A stretch of DNA of 64,000 nt from Amblyomma americanum (GCF_052857255.1 NC_135505.1:132921967-132985966); one strand, 5' to 3'. Shown: positions 1 through 10,292, counted from the first letter of the stretch. A program made the numbers and translations. Notes: generated by a model not told the origin, from the sequence alone.

Positions 1-431
1 CTTAATTCATCGCCCTCTCTCTCGGTCGTCACGTGACGGCAGGCGGCGCAGCACTCGCGCTGCCGGCAAAAAGGCCGCTCTCCGGCGCGGGAACATTCGG
101 TGCGCGCGAGACACGCTCCGAGAGGGAGGCGATCGCGAAACCAACGGCGGCGCGGAGCTCCTCCCGGCAATCACTACGATCAACGCCGCCACCCTCTCCG
201 GCCCGGTCTCGCCGTCGCTGCTCTGACATTCACCCATTCCGATCGGCGCCACCCATCTGGGAAGAACTACGACTGTCAACTCAAGAGTCCATCCAAGTCG
301 TCCCAGTTCATCCAGCCCGCGTGCTTCCGAGGGACACGTCTTCTCATTGTCTCTTCGGGTCGAGCGTTGCCGGCTACCTAGAGAACACATAAAAGAAGAC
401 CTGTAATAGTTCCGTGAGAAAGGGAGTCCGC
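1..431 (+). promoter_or_regulatory. Upstream region and 5' UTR of insulin-like gene
   Basis: This GC-rich, CpG-rich stretch lies directly before the insulin-like start codon and contrasts with the AT-richer DNA downstream. It holds a CACGTG palindrome near its left edge and a TATA-like ATAAAA at about 389-394. The latter would leave a very short leader if used, so the true transcription start is uncertain. Open frames across it look like by-products of high GC. I infer a CpG-rich promoter plus leader from position only. Confidence 0.5.
28..37. promoter_or_regulatory. GTCACGTGAC palindrome (E-box / CLEAR-type site)
   Basis: A perfect 10-bp palindrome centred on CACGTG. In animals this exact extended form is the site preferred by bHLH-Zip factors of the MITF/TFEB and USF class. 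It lies about 395 bp upstream of the insulin-like start codon. The sequence is certain; the regulatory role is inference. Confidence 0.4.
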
Positions 432-624
432 ATGGCGTTGGTTAGGAGGCTGGTCTTGGCGTTGTCTCTCCTGGTGGTTGGACCGTGGGCCTCGGTGACG
501 GCCGTAGGCGCGGGACTGCCCGAAGCACCCGCGATCCGGTTATGCGGACGCCGGCTAGCCGACCTGGTGTGGATGATCTGCATGGACCGCGGAGGTCTCC
601 ACAGTCACATGGACCGACGCGCCC
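432..624 (+). CDS. Insulin-like peptide precursor, exon 1 (signal peptide and B chain)
   Basis: Secreted hormone precursor of the insulin family, expected to act through the insulin receptor in growth, metabolism and reproduction. The exon encodes 64 residues plus one base. Residues 1-27 form a signal peptide: MALVRR basic start, hydrophobic core, small residues before the cut. The B chain follows, with Cys38 in LCG and Cys50 in ICMDRGG, eleven residues apart as in vertebrate insulin; DRGG occupies the place of the ERGF turn. Arg62-Arg63 in the early C-peptide is a possible dibasic processing site. The ATG at 432 is chosen over an in-frame GTG at 414 because it gives a standard signal peptide. 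The reading is cut at a GTGAGT donor in phase 1, the usual phase of the insulin C-peptide intron. The A chain is not in view, so the gene is partial and the family member cannot be named. Confidence 0.85.
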
Positions 625-630
625 GTGAGT
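625..630 (+). other. Splice donor of insulin-like exon 1
   Basis: GCCC followed by GTGAGT, a strong donor match, then a T-rich stretch. It interrupts codon 65 after its first base (phase 1). Reading past it gives a non-insulin tail, which supports splicing here. Confidence 0.75.
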
Positions 631-991
631 GTTTTTTTTTTCTTTTCCCGCTCTCGTATTTTTTTTCTGTCGCTGTCAAAGCGGCACTTGTTCTGAGACC
701 AGAAACTTGGCCGAGGCCCAAAGGGTTGGCTGTTTTTTTTACATATATACTTGGCCTGGGCTGCGCGCGTGTTCATCGCGGGCGTTGAAAGGTTTCGAAC
801 TAGCGATGAGCCATGCATGCGACTTGAGAACGCTGGTGTCTGACATGGACGGAAGACTTTCGTGACCCAGTACTTCTTATTCTTTAGTCTCGTTTGCTGT
901 GTTAGCGGTACTTTTTTCGCGAACTTTAAAATTGGCCAAGTACCGCTGGACAAGTTCTGGCGATCATTGGTTAAACGGCGTAAGACTTTTA

Positions 992-1110
992 GATAATAAT
1001 AATAGTAATAATAATAATAATAGCTTCTTTATTTCAATCAGTGATGGAGGAGACTGCGGGTAAAAGTCGCTTTAGAAGCAAGCGATTTGAATAGAGCCCG
1101 CAGCCTCCTT
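992..1110 (-). mobile_element. Possible retroelement 3' end with (AAT)n tail and hairpin
   Basis: An (AAT)n run at 992-1021 borders TTCTTTATTTC (a reversed poly-A-like signal). Next comes an imperfect hairpin: GGAGG-AGA-CTGCGGG at 1046-1060 pairs with CCCGCAGCCTCC at 1097-1108. A microsatellite tail plus a short stem is typical of a LINE or SINE 3' end inserted on the minus strand. No protein homology is visible. Confidence 0.3.
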
Positions 1111-2960
1111 TACAAGGTAAGCAACGATTGAGCAGAAAAGAGACATACTTGGCATTTGACTTCGTATGAAATATGCACAAAAATAAAGACAAAAAACGCA
1201 AATTACAAGAAAAATGCCATTCAATTATGGCTGACGAAAAGATACCATTGCGTACGCTTATTTTCGCGTAAATTGATCGTTGTGCATTTCGTTATTCTCT
1301 GAACAAAAAAAAGGTTTGCGAATTTTCAGTGTATTCTTTCAGATTATTTTTCGACTGTACCTTGGTTCAGGGTTCTTGTCTTTCTGCTACTTTTTTTTTT
1401 TTTTGGGGGGGGGGGGGTGCGATTGAAAGTTTGTAGACTGTAGTTTATCTCTTCGCCGCCATGCGCCGGAATGTAGAACCGTACCCCTACTGCCAGGGAG
1501 CACTTACTATTCCCGAAGATTACACGTGCATTTCTAACTCAGGCTCGTAGCACATACCAAGAACGCTGAAATGCCCGCGTAGGCCCTACCGGTTTGATCG
1601 ATACTCCAGTCCTGCTTAAATATTGAGTCCTTCCCAGTTATATCTACTAATGTTACGTTGACCTTCTTTTGATTTTGCCGTGTCGGTTGCTAACTCTGTG
1701 AACGACACTGGTATATCTTCGATCTCGGAGCTCACACGAAACAGCTGTCAATAAAGTTGGCGTTCCTTCATCGATCTATATATGGTCGAACTCTGCGTAT
1801 CTACACTCTATAACGTGGGCCCACTCACCTTGTATCAGTCACCTTCGCCTGAAGAAAAAGGAACCATGAACGTTCGCACTTTGCCGCCAAGTCAGTCTGT
1901 GCGTTCCACGCAAGACTTTCAATTTGGGGCATATGTAATAGTGAAATTTTGAGCTTGAAACTTTTTTTCCTCACTTTGACTACGAACTATACCCGTTAAA
2001 AAATCCAACGCGTAAGAATCATGATTGCAGGCGCGAGGCCTTCTGTTCGTTAGAAACGAAGCAATCATTAGTCTTCGCTACAAAGCAGCAATGACTGTTT
2101 TTTTTATTTCAATTCTAACTCAATGAGCTGCAACACACGTATCATTTTGGTGCCCCAACATTAACGTGAGTTACGTGAGTGGCGATATAAAATTAAAAAA
2201 ACACGGAGAGTAATTTGTAGGCCGCGCGTAAGCATAACAGTCCTTAATTCAAATGCTAAATACGTAGGAAAAGAACATTACATTGTTAAGTTCCAATTAA
2301 TAAACAGCAACGCAATACTGATGTCTCATGTATTTTTACTGATTATTCTAGTCGGTACATGACAGTGCCAATTTCTTCGAATATTATCACTCAAACCATC
2401 AGTTGATTGTCCTAGTATTCCTCTTTTTGAATAACAGTTGACGACTGGAATCACCTCTCTGACGATATTTCAGGCCCTTATATTGCTATATTATATGCTT
2501 ATTCAAAGTGAGCCCGAATATTAAAAAGATGCGTTCAACAAACTGCTTAAACTGCCTGCTGCGAATTGCCTTCGTAGAGTCAGTAATCCTTTTTTTTTCG
2601 CCTAATATTTGTGTAGTAGCCTGATCTAATCATCTAAGAACGTTGCAGTATCCATGAGTAACTGAAATATAACACCTCAAATAAACAATTGTTGTCAGCG
2701 CAGGAAATTTTGTTCAAATTTCGTGGTCCCCCTTATCAGATCTTCACGCTCGACAGAGCGATAGGCCGGCCTTTACCAGAGGTCACTCTGATCGCGATAG
2801 CCGGTTAAAGCATTTAGCTTGCCTCTTCAAGCCATCTCGGAGTAAAACCAACAGAACACTGGATGTGCGCTGGAAGGACAGGCAGTTTCTTTTTTATACT
2901 CGCGAGGTTATCGAATCGGTCGTTTTGCTTATCACGCGAACAATTTTAGGTGCAAGTCGC
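1111..2960. other. No feature recognised (AT-rich intronic DNA)
   Basis: Unique-looking AT-rich sequence with short frames only. The one oddity is a T14-G13 double homopolymer at 1391-1417. I see no exon, SINE head or terminal repeat. Confidence 0.5.
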
Positions 2961-3389
2961 ATGGAGCATCGGGAGCTCGGCTGTGCTCTGATGCTGTGGT
3001 GGGCTTATTTGTTCTGGCTTGCTGGGATTCCCGCGTTTTCATCGTCTCAAGGAGAACCGCCAAAACGACCAGGCAGCTCGCACATTTATCATCCATTAGG
3101 TCTTGGACACCTACCACTACCTGAGAGGACCCGCGTTGGGACGTCTGCGCGAGTTACGTCCTGGACATCCCCGGGATGCTCACTGTACCAAGAAATCATC
3201 ACTCCCCATCTTCACTTTCTCCATTCCGTCTTTTGTCTTTCCTTCGGCGAGGCTCTACACTTATCTGGAGACATAACTGCAGCGCGAAAACCACAAGCAC
3301 ATAAGGAACACCCACAGACACGGACAATCGCTGGAAGTCACCTACTTGCTCAAAAGCTCGTTTTACTGAAGTTCCGCACTTATCGTTAA
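2961..3389 (+). CDS. Doubtful open frame with a signal-peptide-like start
   Basis: A 142-codon frame starting at ATG 2961 inside a longer frame. Residues 1-8 are polar, and residues 9-24 are strongly hydrophobic (ALMLWWAYLFWLAGIP), followed by a Ser-rich segment that could be a cleavage region. The rest is rich in His, Pro, Leu and Ser with four scattered Cys overall, and I recognise no domain. There is no neighbouring coding sequence and no supported splice structure. It may be a small secreted-protein gene, an exon, or chance. Confidence 0.18.
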   Translation: MEHRELGCALMLWWAYLFWLAGIPAFSSSQGEPPKRPGSSHIYHPLGLGHLPLPERTRVGTSARVTSWTSPGCSLYQEIITPHLHFLHSVFCLSFGEALHLSGDITAARKPQAHKEHPQTRTIAGSHLLAQKLVLLKFRTYR

Positions 3390-4503
3390 ACCGTAATCTC
3401 ACCCTCCCATTCTCACAAATTTATCTTTTTTTGTGTGTAGACCTGTGAATGTTTAAAGCACGCTTTGACACTCGGATAAATGTCTCGCTCGAATGACGGA
3501 TCTGAAACGCGCAGGTAGAACCACTTGTAGTATGCCTCCTGCAGGCTCTCATGCACACCTATGTGAGCGGGCTGATATCTCTTTCTCTGCCCCCTTCCTC
3601 TATTCTAATTTTTGTGTAGTTTCCTCCTTTTTTTTACCCCGCGCCGGGTAGCATTTCAAATTTCTAAATAACCAATTATTTATATTTGTAACTGAGATGA
3701 GGGGGGGGGGGGGGGGGGGGGGGTGGGGGGGGGGGGGGGTCTCAGCTGTGACAGCAACAGCGCCGTCGCGATCTAAATCACAGCCGCCTGTGTGATAGCC
3801 AAGCGACTGTGCCTACGCGTCTGTGCAATCGTGCGGACCACAGGTCGCACCAAGGCAAAACGAAGACTAAATGCCTGCCTTAATAACTAAGAGCTCCTCT
3901 CCTCGTCTTCCAATGCGGGCGCCTCTCCCAAAGAGAAAGTGAAAAGGAGAGAACAGTAGTGAAAGTCCGAAGGGCTTCTTACCAAACGCGTTGCACTCGA
4001 TCGATTGCCCGCACTTTCGGTAATTGCTCCGTTAATTAGCGGATCAGCCGGGTGAACGCTTATCACAACTGTTTGCCAAGTGTCTCTCGCTGCAAGCGGT
4101 GAATCCTTAAGGGTAAGGCGAGAGCAATGATCAGGCTCAGGTGAGTGATTATGCTGCTATTTCACTCGGACTTTAAGTAGGGTAATTACCTTTTTCTTGC
4201 CTCCTTACAGGCGCAGGAAGGACCTCATAAACATTCTTAAAAATTCTAGTCCGGAACTGGAGCCCAAAGTCGCATGTTTGGCGAGCGTTTCATGCGTTGT
4301 AAAACGATGTTCAAGGTTTGAGGCAAGCCCTAGTGGAGGGCACTGGATCAATTTCGGAATCTGGGACGTAATAATTTAGCCATTCAACTTGGATTCTATT
4401 CCACTTTTTTTTTCGTCTTTTTGAGTTGCTGAACGGACACCACGCTTTCGTCATCCCTGCGCTTGAACCAAGATGGAGCATGGGGAGTGGCGACGGCTGA
4501 GTC
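3390..4503. other. No gene recognised; contains a long poly-G tract
   Basis: No convincing exon or transposon head. The notable element is an interrupted G38 tract at 3701-3739. The stretch 3900-4180 has mixed purine blocks only. Confidence 0.45.
3701..3739. repeat. Poly-G tract (G23-T-G15)
   Basis: Twenty-three G, one T, then fifteen G. Able in principle to form G-quadruplexes; also prone to sequencing-length error. Confidence 0.9.
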
Positions 4504-4506
4504 AAT

Positions 4507-4545
<39 letters not shown>

Positions 4546-4800
4546 TTTCCAAATACTGTTAGCCATTGCGGGCTGTTACAGGGTGGGAATGGTGCAATCA
4601 ATCAATATAACACAGTTCCAGCTCTTTTACAGAGGTTTCAAGTGAGCAAGTTTTGTCGAATACGCGTCTGTCAAGGTTATTCCATTCTATAACTCGTTTG
4701 GGAACAAACGAAAACTTGTAAAACGTCAACTTTTGACGTCTACGTCAAAAGTATAAAAATGGAATATAGTCAAACCATAATTGTTGCGTTATGTCGGTCC
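4504..4800 (-). mobile_element. Non-LTR retrotransposon 3' end (CR1/L2/Jockey-like) with (AAAT)n tail
   Basis: Read on the minus strand, about 4740-4590 encodes FVPKRVIEWNNLDRRVF. This matches the conserved LINE reverse transcriptase end FFPRTIxEWNxLP. A short 3' segment follows and then a pure (ATTT)n array at 4504-4548, which on the element strand is an (AAAT)n tail. The copy is 5'-truncated and degenerate (the final Leu-Pro is changed). The exact 5' boundary is not visible. Confidence 0.55.
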
Positions 4801-4924
4801 AAGGGTTCTTTATCTTTAGCATGCACCTAAGAGTAAGCGCAAGAGCATTGTTGCATTTGTCGCGCACTGAAATGCAGCCGTCAAGGCCGGAATCAAGTCT
4901 AGCTTTCTCGGGCAAAAATCTTGA

Positions 4925-5225
4925 AAATTGGAAAATTTTTAGACACTGTTATGAAAATATTGAGTGTAATGGTCCATTATTCTAATATGTTGCGAAATCT
5001 TTCTTTCAAAGTGTTTTCAGCGATCGATCGAACAGTTAAAACTGCCATAGAAAACCAACTGGGAACGCTTTTGACGATATCAAAAACGTGAATACGAAAA
5101 AAATACAAGACTTCCGTCGGGTGATCAGAGAATATACTAATTGTTACATTGAAATCTTGCATTAAATAAAAAATTGCGTTCATAAATGGTTTCCCGCTCA
5201 AAAATGCTTTCGTCCAGTTTTGCTC
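4925..5225. repeat. Dispersed AT-rich repeat, copy 1
   Basis: Shares an ordered series of words with 8080-8395 and 41030-41250: AATGGTCCATT, AAATCTTTCTTT, AAAGTGTTT, a CGATCG block, CTGCC(A/G)TAGAAAACCA, ATTGAAATCTTG and AAAATTGCGTT. It has no protein match that I recognise. Likely an ancient non-autonomous transposon or a retroelement untranslated region. Confidence 0.5.
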
Positions 5226-7539
5226 GGTATGCGATACCGTGACATTGAGCTCAGATGGCGAACGCTATACTCACTAAAACCGCTGATGTTAATACAGTCC
5301 CTACACAATAAGGCGAGCAGGAAAATTAACAGTCGGGTTCTCAATACTCGAGCGCTGCTCAATAGCCCGATGTCTTTCCGTGTACTGCAAAGGCGGTCGT
5401 ATTTCGCCGCCGACCGAGCCGCACCGATTCTGCTAAGGCCGTCAAGCACTCGCCGTTTGACGCGCTTCCGTGGGTTACTCGATCTCCATTCCTCGTAAGC
5501 TCGGCGGCGGCGTCGGGCGGTTGCCGCCGAATGACCCTCCCAAATCTCCGCCGAAGGTCAACCTCTGTTGAGCGGCGAAGCGCCGACGGACGGGCGGCCT
5601 TACCAACGCGATTGTCACGGGCGTCGCCGGCTTTCCGCGACACCGGCATGACTCAGTTTAAGCGGTAAAACAACGCACCGCGCTGGCTGACAACTACCAG
5701 CTAAATCCGGACGGGCAGAGCGTTTCTCCTTATCTTAGTTGCGTAACCCTCAATCCCTCATCGTCGTGGTTTTGGTCGTCAATGCTTCCATACTAAATGG
5801 CGAAGAGTGTTACGGCGACATGTGTGCGGAGTCTAGCGTCTGGTCGTTTTTCGACGACAGCTTTGACCGACGAAGCCACGGTGACCGGGTGAAGTACCGA
5901 GCTCTAAAACGACCAAAAGGGCGGGGCAAAAGGGCCCGTTGGTTACCCGTCATGTCCTAAAGAAGCGAAGAACTCCATGAGGATGAGACAGGGTAAGAGA
6001 AATAGGGAGAGGTAATTCCATCGTTACATGGGCATTGAATGTGTTCTCTGTCTTCCCAGATCTACAAGCAGTTGAAACTGTGACCTCTATCTCGATATGT
6101 GAAGCAGCAGAGCATTGTACAGGAGTGAGTAAGGCTGGAGCTTGACCTTGAGGTGCTTGACCTTTTGTGAGTCGATAAAAGCAGAACGAGAAAGACATTC
6201 AAGAAAACGTCGTTAACGTCTTCCAATGTCCCTGCCCTTTGCAGTGATTCTTGTGAAAATATAATTCTTTCGGTATCGACGCTACCGCTATAGTATGACG
6301 TAACCAGAAACTCCCGCATTTACCTGCAGTTCCATCAACACGTTAACATGTTGTCTTCGTGGCTGTAGATAGTGGACTGTTATGTTCGGGGCTGCTGCCT
6401 ATGATGTCCATTATGTAACGACGTAGAGCAGGTGGGCCTCACGTGTACTGGCGTTAGAGGCAGCGTTTTCATTGGGTGTGCACAGACCAGTCTGCAAACG
6501 ATGCAGCAGTGTAATGCGGAGAACAATGTGTAAACCATGCAAGAGTGCAAACTGTGAAACATACAAGCACTTGTCGGCGAACAGCACAAATGCCTTGGAG
6601 AATTGCTCGAGTTGCTTTGGTAACTTTGATCGGCACGTCAGTCCAGCAATTTGACGAGTTCTGTATCTGCACCCCAAAGTTGTTAAAACGGTTGCACCTA
6701 GGGAGCTTAAAACCATCTTGGCCCGTGAGCGAATGGTGAGGTTGGCACTTGAATCGAAGAGAATTGAAGAGGAGAAAGATTTTCACCAGCACTGAGCACG
6801 TTTCGGCTGCTTTTCTAAGCGAGATATAACGGAGCATTCGACGGCAGATAAAAATTTTCGTCCTCGAAACGACCGACTCCTCGGGCCGGCACCCTGCAAC
6901 AAAGATTATGCCACCCATCGCACTGGAGACCCGATGATGCAGTACCGCTTGCAGAAGTGCGGCTAAATATACTTTGTACCTTTCAGACCTTTTTTTATCT
7001 CTTTTCCATATCTTTCAGCGTTATCAAGGCAAGCTTCAAGTGGGCAAGTGCTATTGCCTTATCGCAACGCAGCCTTGGAGTAGAATCTCTCGAATTGACA
7101 GTGTAGCGTACCGCGTGGCAGAATCTGGACGAGATCCGGAAAGCAGCCCCAGGGAGAAGCCATGAAATAACACTGAAGACATATCAGCGCCTGTCGATAC
7201 CTTCAATTTTCTTTTGTGTCCCATCGCTTGTACTGTTCTCCAGAAAGTGTTAGCAGAAACACGCCTTGATCCAGATAAACCGCGGCATCGTACAAGGTAT
7301 TTGTATCACGCGAGGCAGATGTTCAGAACGCCTTCTATCTGGACTGCCGCAAACCGGTCCCGCTGCCACTTCCACCGGTCTAGCGCAAGGTGCAACGCAG
7401 CAGTCCAACGGCTACTATGGCGACGCCCAGGGAGCTCTTTCCAAAGGTTATAGTGTCCAATTTAAGTTAGAGATCCGCATACGCCAGGTTCTAGATTCAA
7501 GATGCTGGTGTTGCCGCAGAGCATTTTTGGCTTTCAAGG
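5226..7539. other. No gene recognised
   Basis: A GC-richer island at about 5390-5650 and mixed DNA elsewhere. Short frames on both strands, including one of 149 codons on the minus strand at 6469-6918, show no family I recognise. The sub-stretch 7345-7450 has protein-like composition (see findings) but no supported exon borders. Confidence 0.4.
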
Positions 7540-7780
7540 GACCGCAGTGGTGACTTAGTGGTTAGAGCATCCGTTTCGTTCGGTATCAAGTGCCGGCCAG
7601 TACTCACCGGTTTTTCAGTGGGCACGCGTTTCCCACTGGCAAAATGCTTGGAAAAAGAGCCATTGGCTCCATTTTGCGCATACTGTACAAACGCATGGTC
7701 ATGTTGCTCTTTGACCAAGCTACCCTTGCGTGCCATTTATAAAAATAATCATCATTATGTGCTTTTGAAATAACAGACAG
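7540..7780 (+). mobile_element. Possible degenerate tRNA-derived SINE
   Basis: Begins with GCAGTGGTGACTTAGTGGTTAGAGCATCC, whose two halves resemble the tick SINE Box A region (GCGGTGGCTCAGTGGTTAGAGC). No clear Box B or Ruka body follows. The right side runs into a TCATCATTATG segment. Weak call. Confidence 0.25.
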
Positions 7781-7789
7781 GGAGGTAAG

Positions 7790-7848
7790 AGGAGGAGGAG
7801 GAGGAGGAGGAGGAGGAGGAGGAGGAGGAGGAGGAGGAGGAGGAGGAA
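7790..7848. repeat. (GGA)n microsatellite
   Basis: About twenty pure GGA triplets, followed by AAAGGCAGGGAGGTTAACCC. All-purine on the plus strand. Confidence 0.95.
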
Positions 7849-8079
7849 AGGCAGGGAGGTTAACCCTGTGGATCCCTGCGAATGTTCGTGAAAGAACATA
7901 TGAACAACAAATTTACGAATGGTGAACCAACTAAAACCAACAGCACGGATACGCTGGTGAAACATTGTCAAGCGTGGATATGAACACAAATATGTATTTG
8001 TGCTTCGCGAACACCGGAACATGTGCCCAGTCGTTTGCCATACAAAGTCATGTATAACATTCTCGGACAAAAATTTTTA

Positions 8080-8395
8080 ATATTGAAAAATTGTAAGATA
8101 ATCTTATTGAAATTTTGAACCTAATGGTCCATTCTTCTGATGTATAGCCAAATCTTTCTTTTAAAGTGTTTCCATCGATCGCATCGAGCAGTCAAGACTG
8201 CCGTAGAAAACCATTGGGGAATGTTTTTGACGACAGCGAGAACATTAGTAGCAAAAAAATGGAAGCCTGCCCACGGGAGATCTGTGGAAGTATTGATTCT
8301 TATAATGAAATCTTACAATATTTGAATAAAACTGCGTTCGTAAACTCTTTCTTATTAAAAAATGATTTTGCGCAGAATTGTTGGGTATGTTAGTA
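8080..8395. repeat. Dispersed AT-rich repeat, copy 2
   Basis: Same word order as the copy at 4925-5225: AATGGTCCATT, AAATCTTTCTTT, AAAGTGTTT, CGATCG, CTGCCGTAGAAAACCA, then GGGAGATCTGTGGA shared with the third copy at 41 kb. Differences are spread along its length, indicating an old family. Confidence 0.5.
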
Positions 8396-9306
8396 TGAAT
8401 GACTGAAATGTACTGGGACCCGCCAAGAGATCTAAACACCGAATTAACACTTGTGTCAAGATTTCACTGATACCCCATAAAAGAAACCGTTTCCTACTCT
8501 TCTCAACTCGTCTGCTAAACTGCACGCAATGAATGGCGGGGACGAAATAAAATTCTCACAACTTGCATTTAAAGTTATCAGGGCCACCAGAAACAATGCA
8601 AGAAGATCGATAATTGCTAGTTATTTGCTCTTATTCTGCAGCGGTTTTCTTTTCGGTCACACGGCCTCATTCGCCTGGCTGCTGATCCCATTTACTTCTT
8701 CGTTACCAACCAAAGTGCACCGTAGACCAACGATTTTTATCATTTTGAAAATTCCTTTCAATTTCAAACATCGTTTAGCGTTTTCTAACGGCACCTGCGC
8801 GCACACACCGAGAGCGCAAAACGATTTAGCCTTTTACACTGTCTTTGAAGCTCTTCCTTGAGCGCCGTAGAGTCTCGGTCCAGGAAACCCGGCATGCACC
8901 GGTTATACGCACGCCAAGAGGTTGTCGCCATTGTCCGCGCGACTCCGTTTCGCGGACTCAATGCGCCCAATCGTCACGCGACGCGGCACGGTCGGTCCGT
9001 GCGAGACAGAAATAGAACGGCCAATCACCTCCTTCAATACGGGCTGAGGTCAGCCTATTCTGGAAGCATGGCCACTAGGAGGTCGCGGCCCGTTTGGGTC
9101 AGCGGTCCATGCTGCCCACGCGTGGGGTGAAACCCACAATTGGGCATGTGTACTCTCATTCTATTTCACTCCCTAAGTGTGCAAATTTGGCGTTGTAAAT
9201 AGTGTCTCGAGGTAGAGTTGTTAGCTCGCACGCAATACCTCGCATTGGTTCTCCGGGTGTACAAAATGATTTCCAAGAGCATGCCAACGTTGTACCTACG
9301 CTGGCC
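8396..9306. other. No feature recognised
   Basis: AT-rich left half and GC-richer right half (8860-9130). A 110-codon plus-strand frame at 8529-8861 has no recognisable domain. Confidence 0.45.
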
Positions 9307-9374
9307 CAATATTGGCAGAACTGCAATATTGGCAGAACTGCAATATTGGCAGAACTGCAATATTGGCAGAACTG
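9307..9374. repeat. 17-bp tandem repeat, four exact copies
   Basis: CAATATTGGCAGAACTG repeated four times without a mismatch. Each unit contains most of the palindrome CCAATATTGG, which also occurs at 27.6 kb. The perfect identity suggests recent expansion. Confidence 0.95.
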
Positions 9375-10009
9375 ACAGCAACATTTTCTTATACTGGCAC
9401 TTGCCTAAAGCGCTACGCAATTCAATGTTCAGCCGATGCGATAGCCAATGCTGTGCCAATATCAAATAACAACCAACTCGAAAACAATGTTATGCCATTA
9501 CAACAGCTATGGTATAGATGATCTTAAGCCGATGTACAGTGACGTTCGAGCACTGCTTGCCCCGATGTATTCAGGTGGTTGCCTTTGTTGACGCAGTCTA
9601 AACCCAACTTACGAACAACCTATGAAATTATCAATGCACGTTGAACGAGACTCGGCTGTGATGTCAAATAGCACATATGTACCACTTTGTAGGATTTCGC
9701 ACCTGGGCTGTGCTCGTCTGGGGTTTTTCTATGATTCATATACTAGGTGTCTCAGCTAACTTCAGCCAAGGGCTAAAGAGTAAAATATTAGAGGCAGGGG
9801 AGGGAAACCGGTTGCATATTGCTGGCAGCCACCTTGCGTACCAGAGGCAATTTTTTTTTTCAATTGATTAAACAATTTATTAATTAATACTATTTACCTA
9901 TATTATTAACTAGTCGCTTTAAACTGTGAATGGTATTCGCAAAGTTACAGAGCAACTCCAGAAATCCCCTATATTCACCAACGTATACTTACACAGGAAT
10001 TTCGAATTC
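9375..10009. other. No feature recognised
   Basis: Mixed sequence with no repeat family or exon that I can identify. Confidence 0.45.
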
Positions 10010-10228
10010 ATGGGAGACAGTGTTTGTCAAATATTTAGGGGAATCCTCCAAGGAGGAGTATATGTGTAATAAAGGAGTAATTACTCATTGGCATCCACCC
10101 GAGCGCAGATATACGGCTACAAAAGAAAGCTATGCAGCCTTCTCAGAAACTCCGTAGTTAAAAAAAATTCGTCCTGGTGCGAGGTTCAAATCCGGACCAC
10201 CGCTTCACAGGAGCAGTCGCTCTACCAA
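10010..10228 (-). mobile_element. tRNA-derived SINE (second family), minus copy of an inverted dimer
   Basis: On the minus strand it reads GGTAGAGCGACTGCTCCTG, a Box B-like region, an A/T-rich linker, then the family body with GTAGCCGTA and TGGATGCCAATGAGTAAT. It ends in GGATTCCCCTAAATATTTGA near 10020. This 3' end recurs at 23962-23990 and 55550-55580, defining a family distinct from the Ruka-type copies. Confidence 0.65.
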
Positions 10229-10292
10229 GCTTTCCTTTGTAGCCGTAAGGCTGCGCTTGTGTGGATGCCAATGAGTAATTACTCCCTTATTG
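10229..10292 (+). mobile_element. SINE (second family), plus-strand partial copy
   Basis: ACCAAGCTTTCCTTTGTAGCCGTAAGGCTGCGCTTG and the CCAATGAGTAATTACTCC body lie directly against the 5' end of the minus copy. The two bodies form an inverted repeat: 10086-10131 pairs with 10228-10275. Confidence 0.6.
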
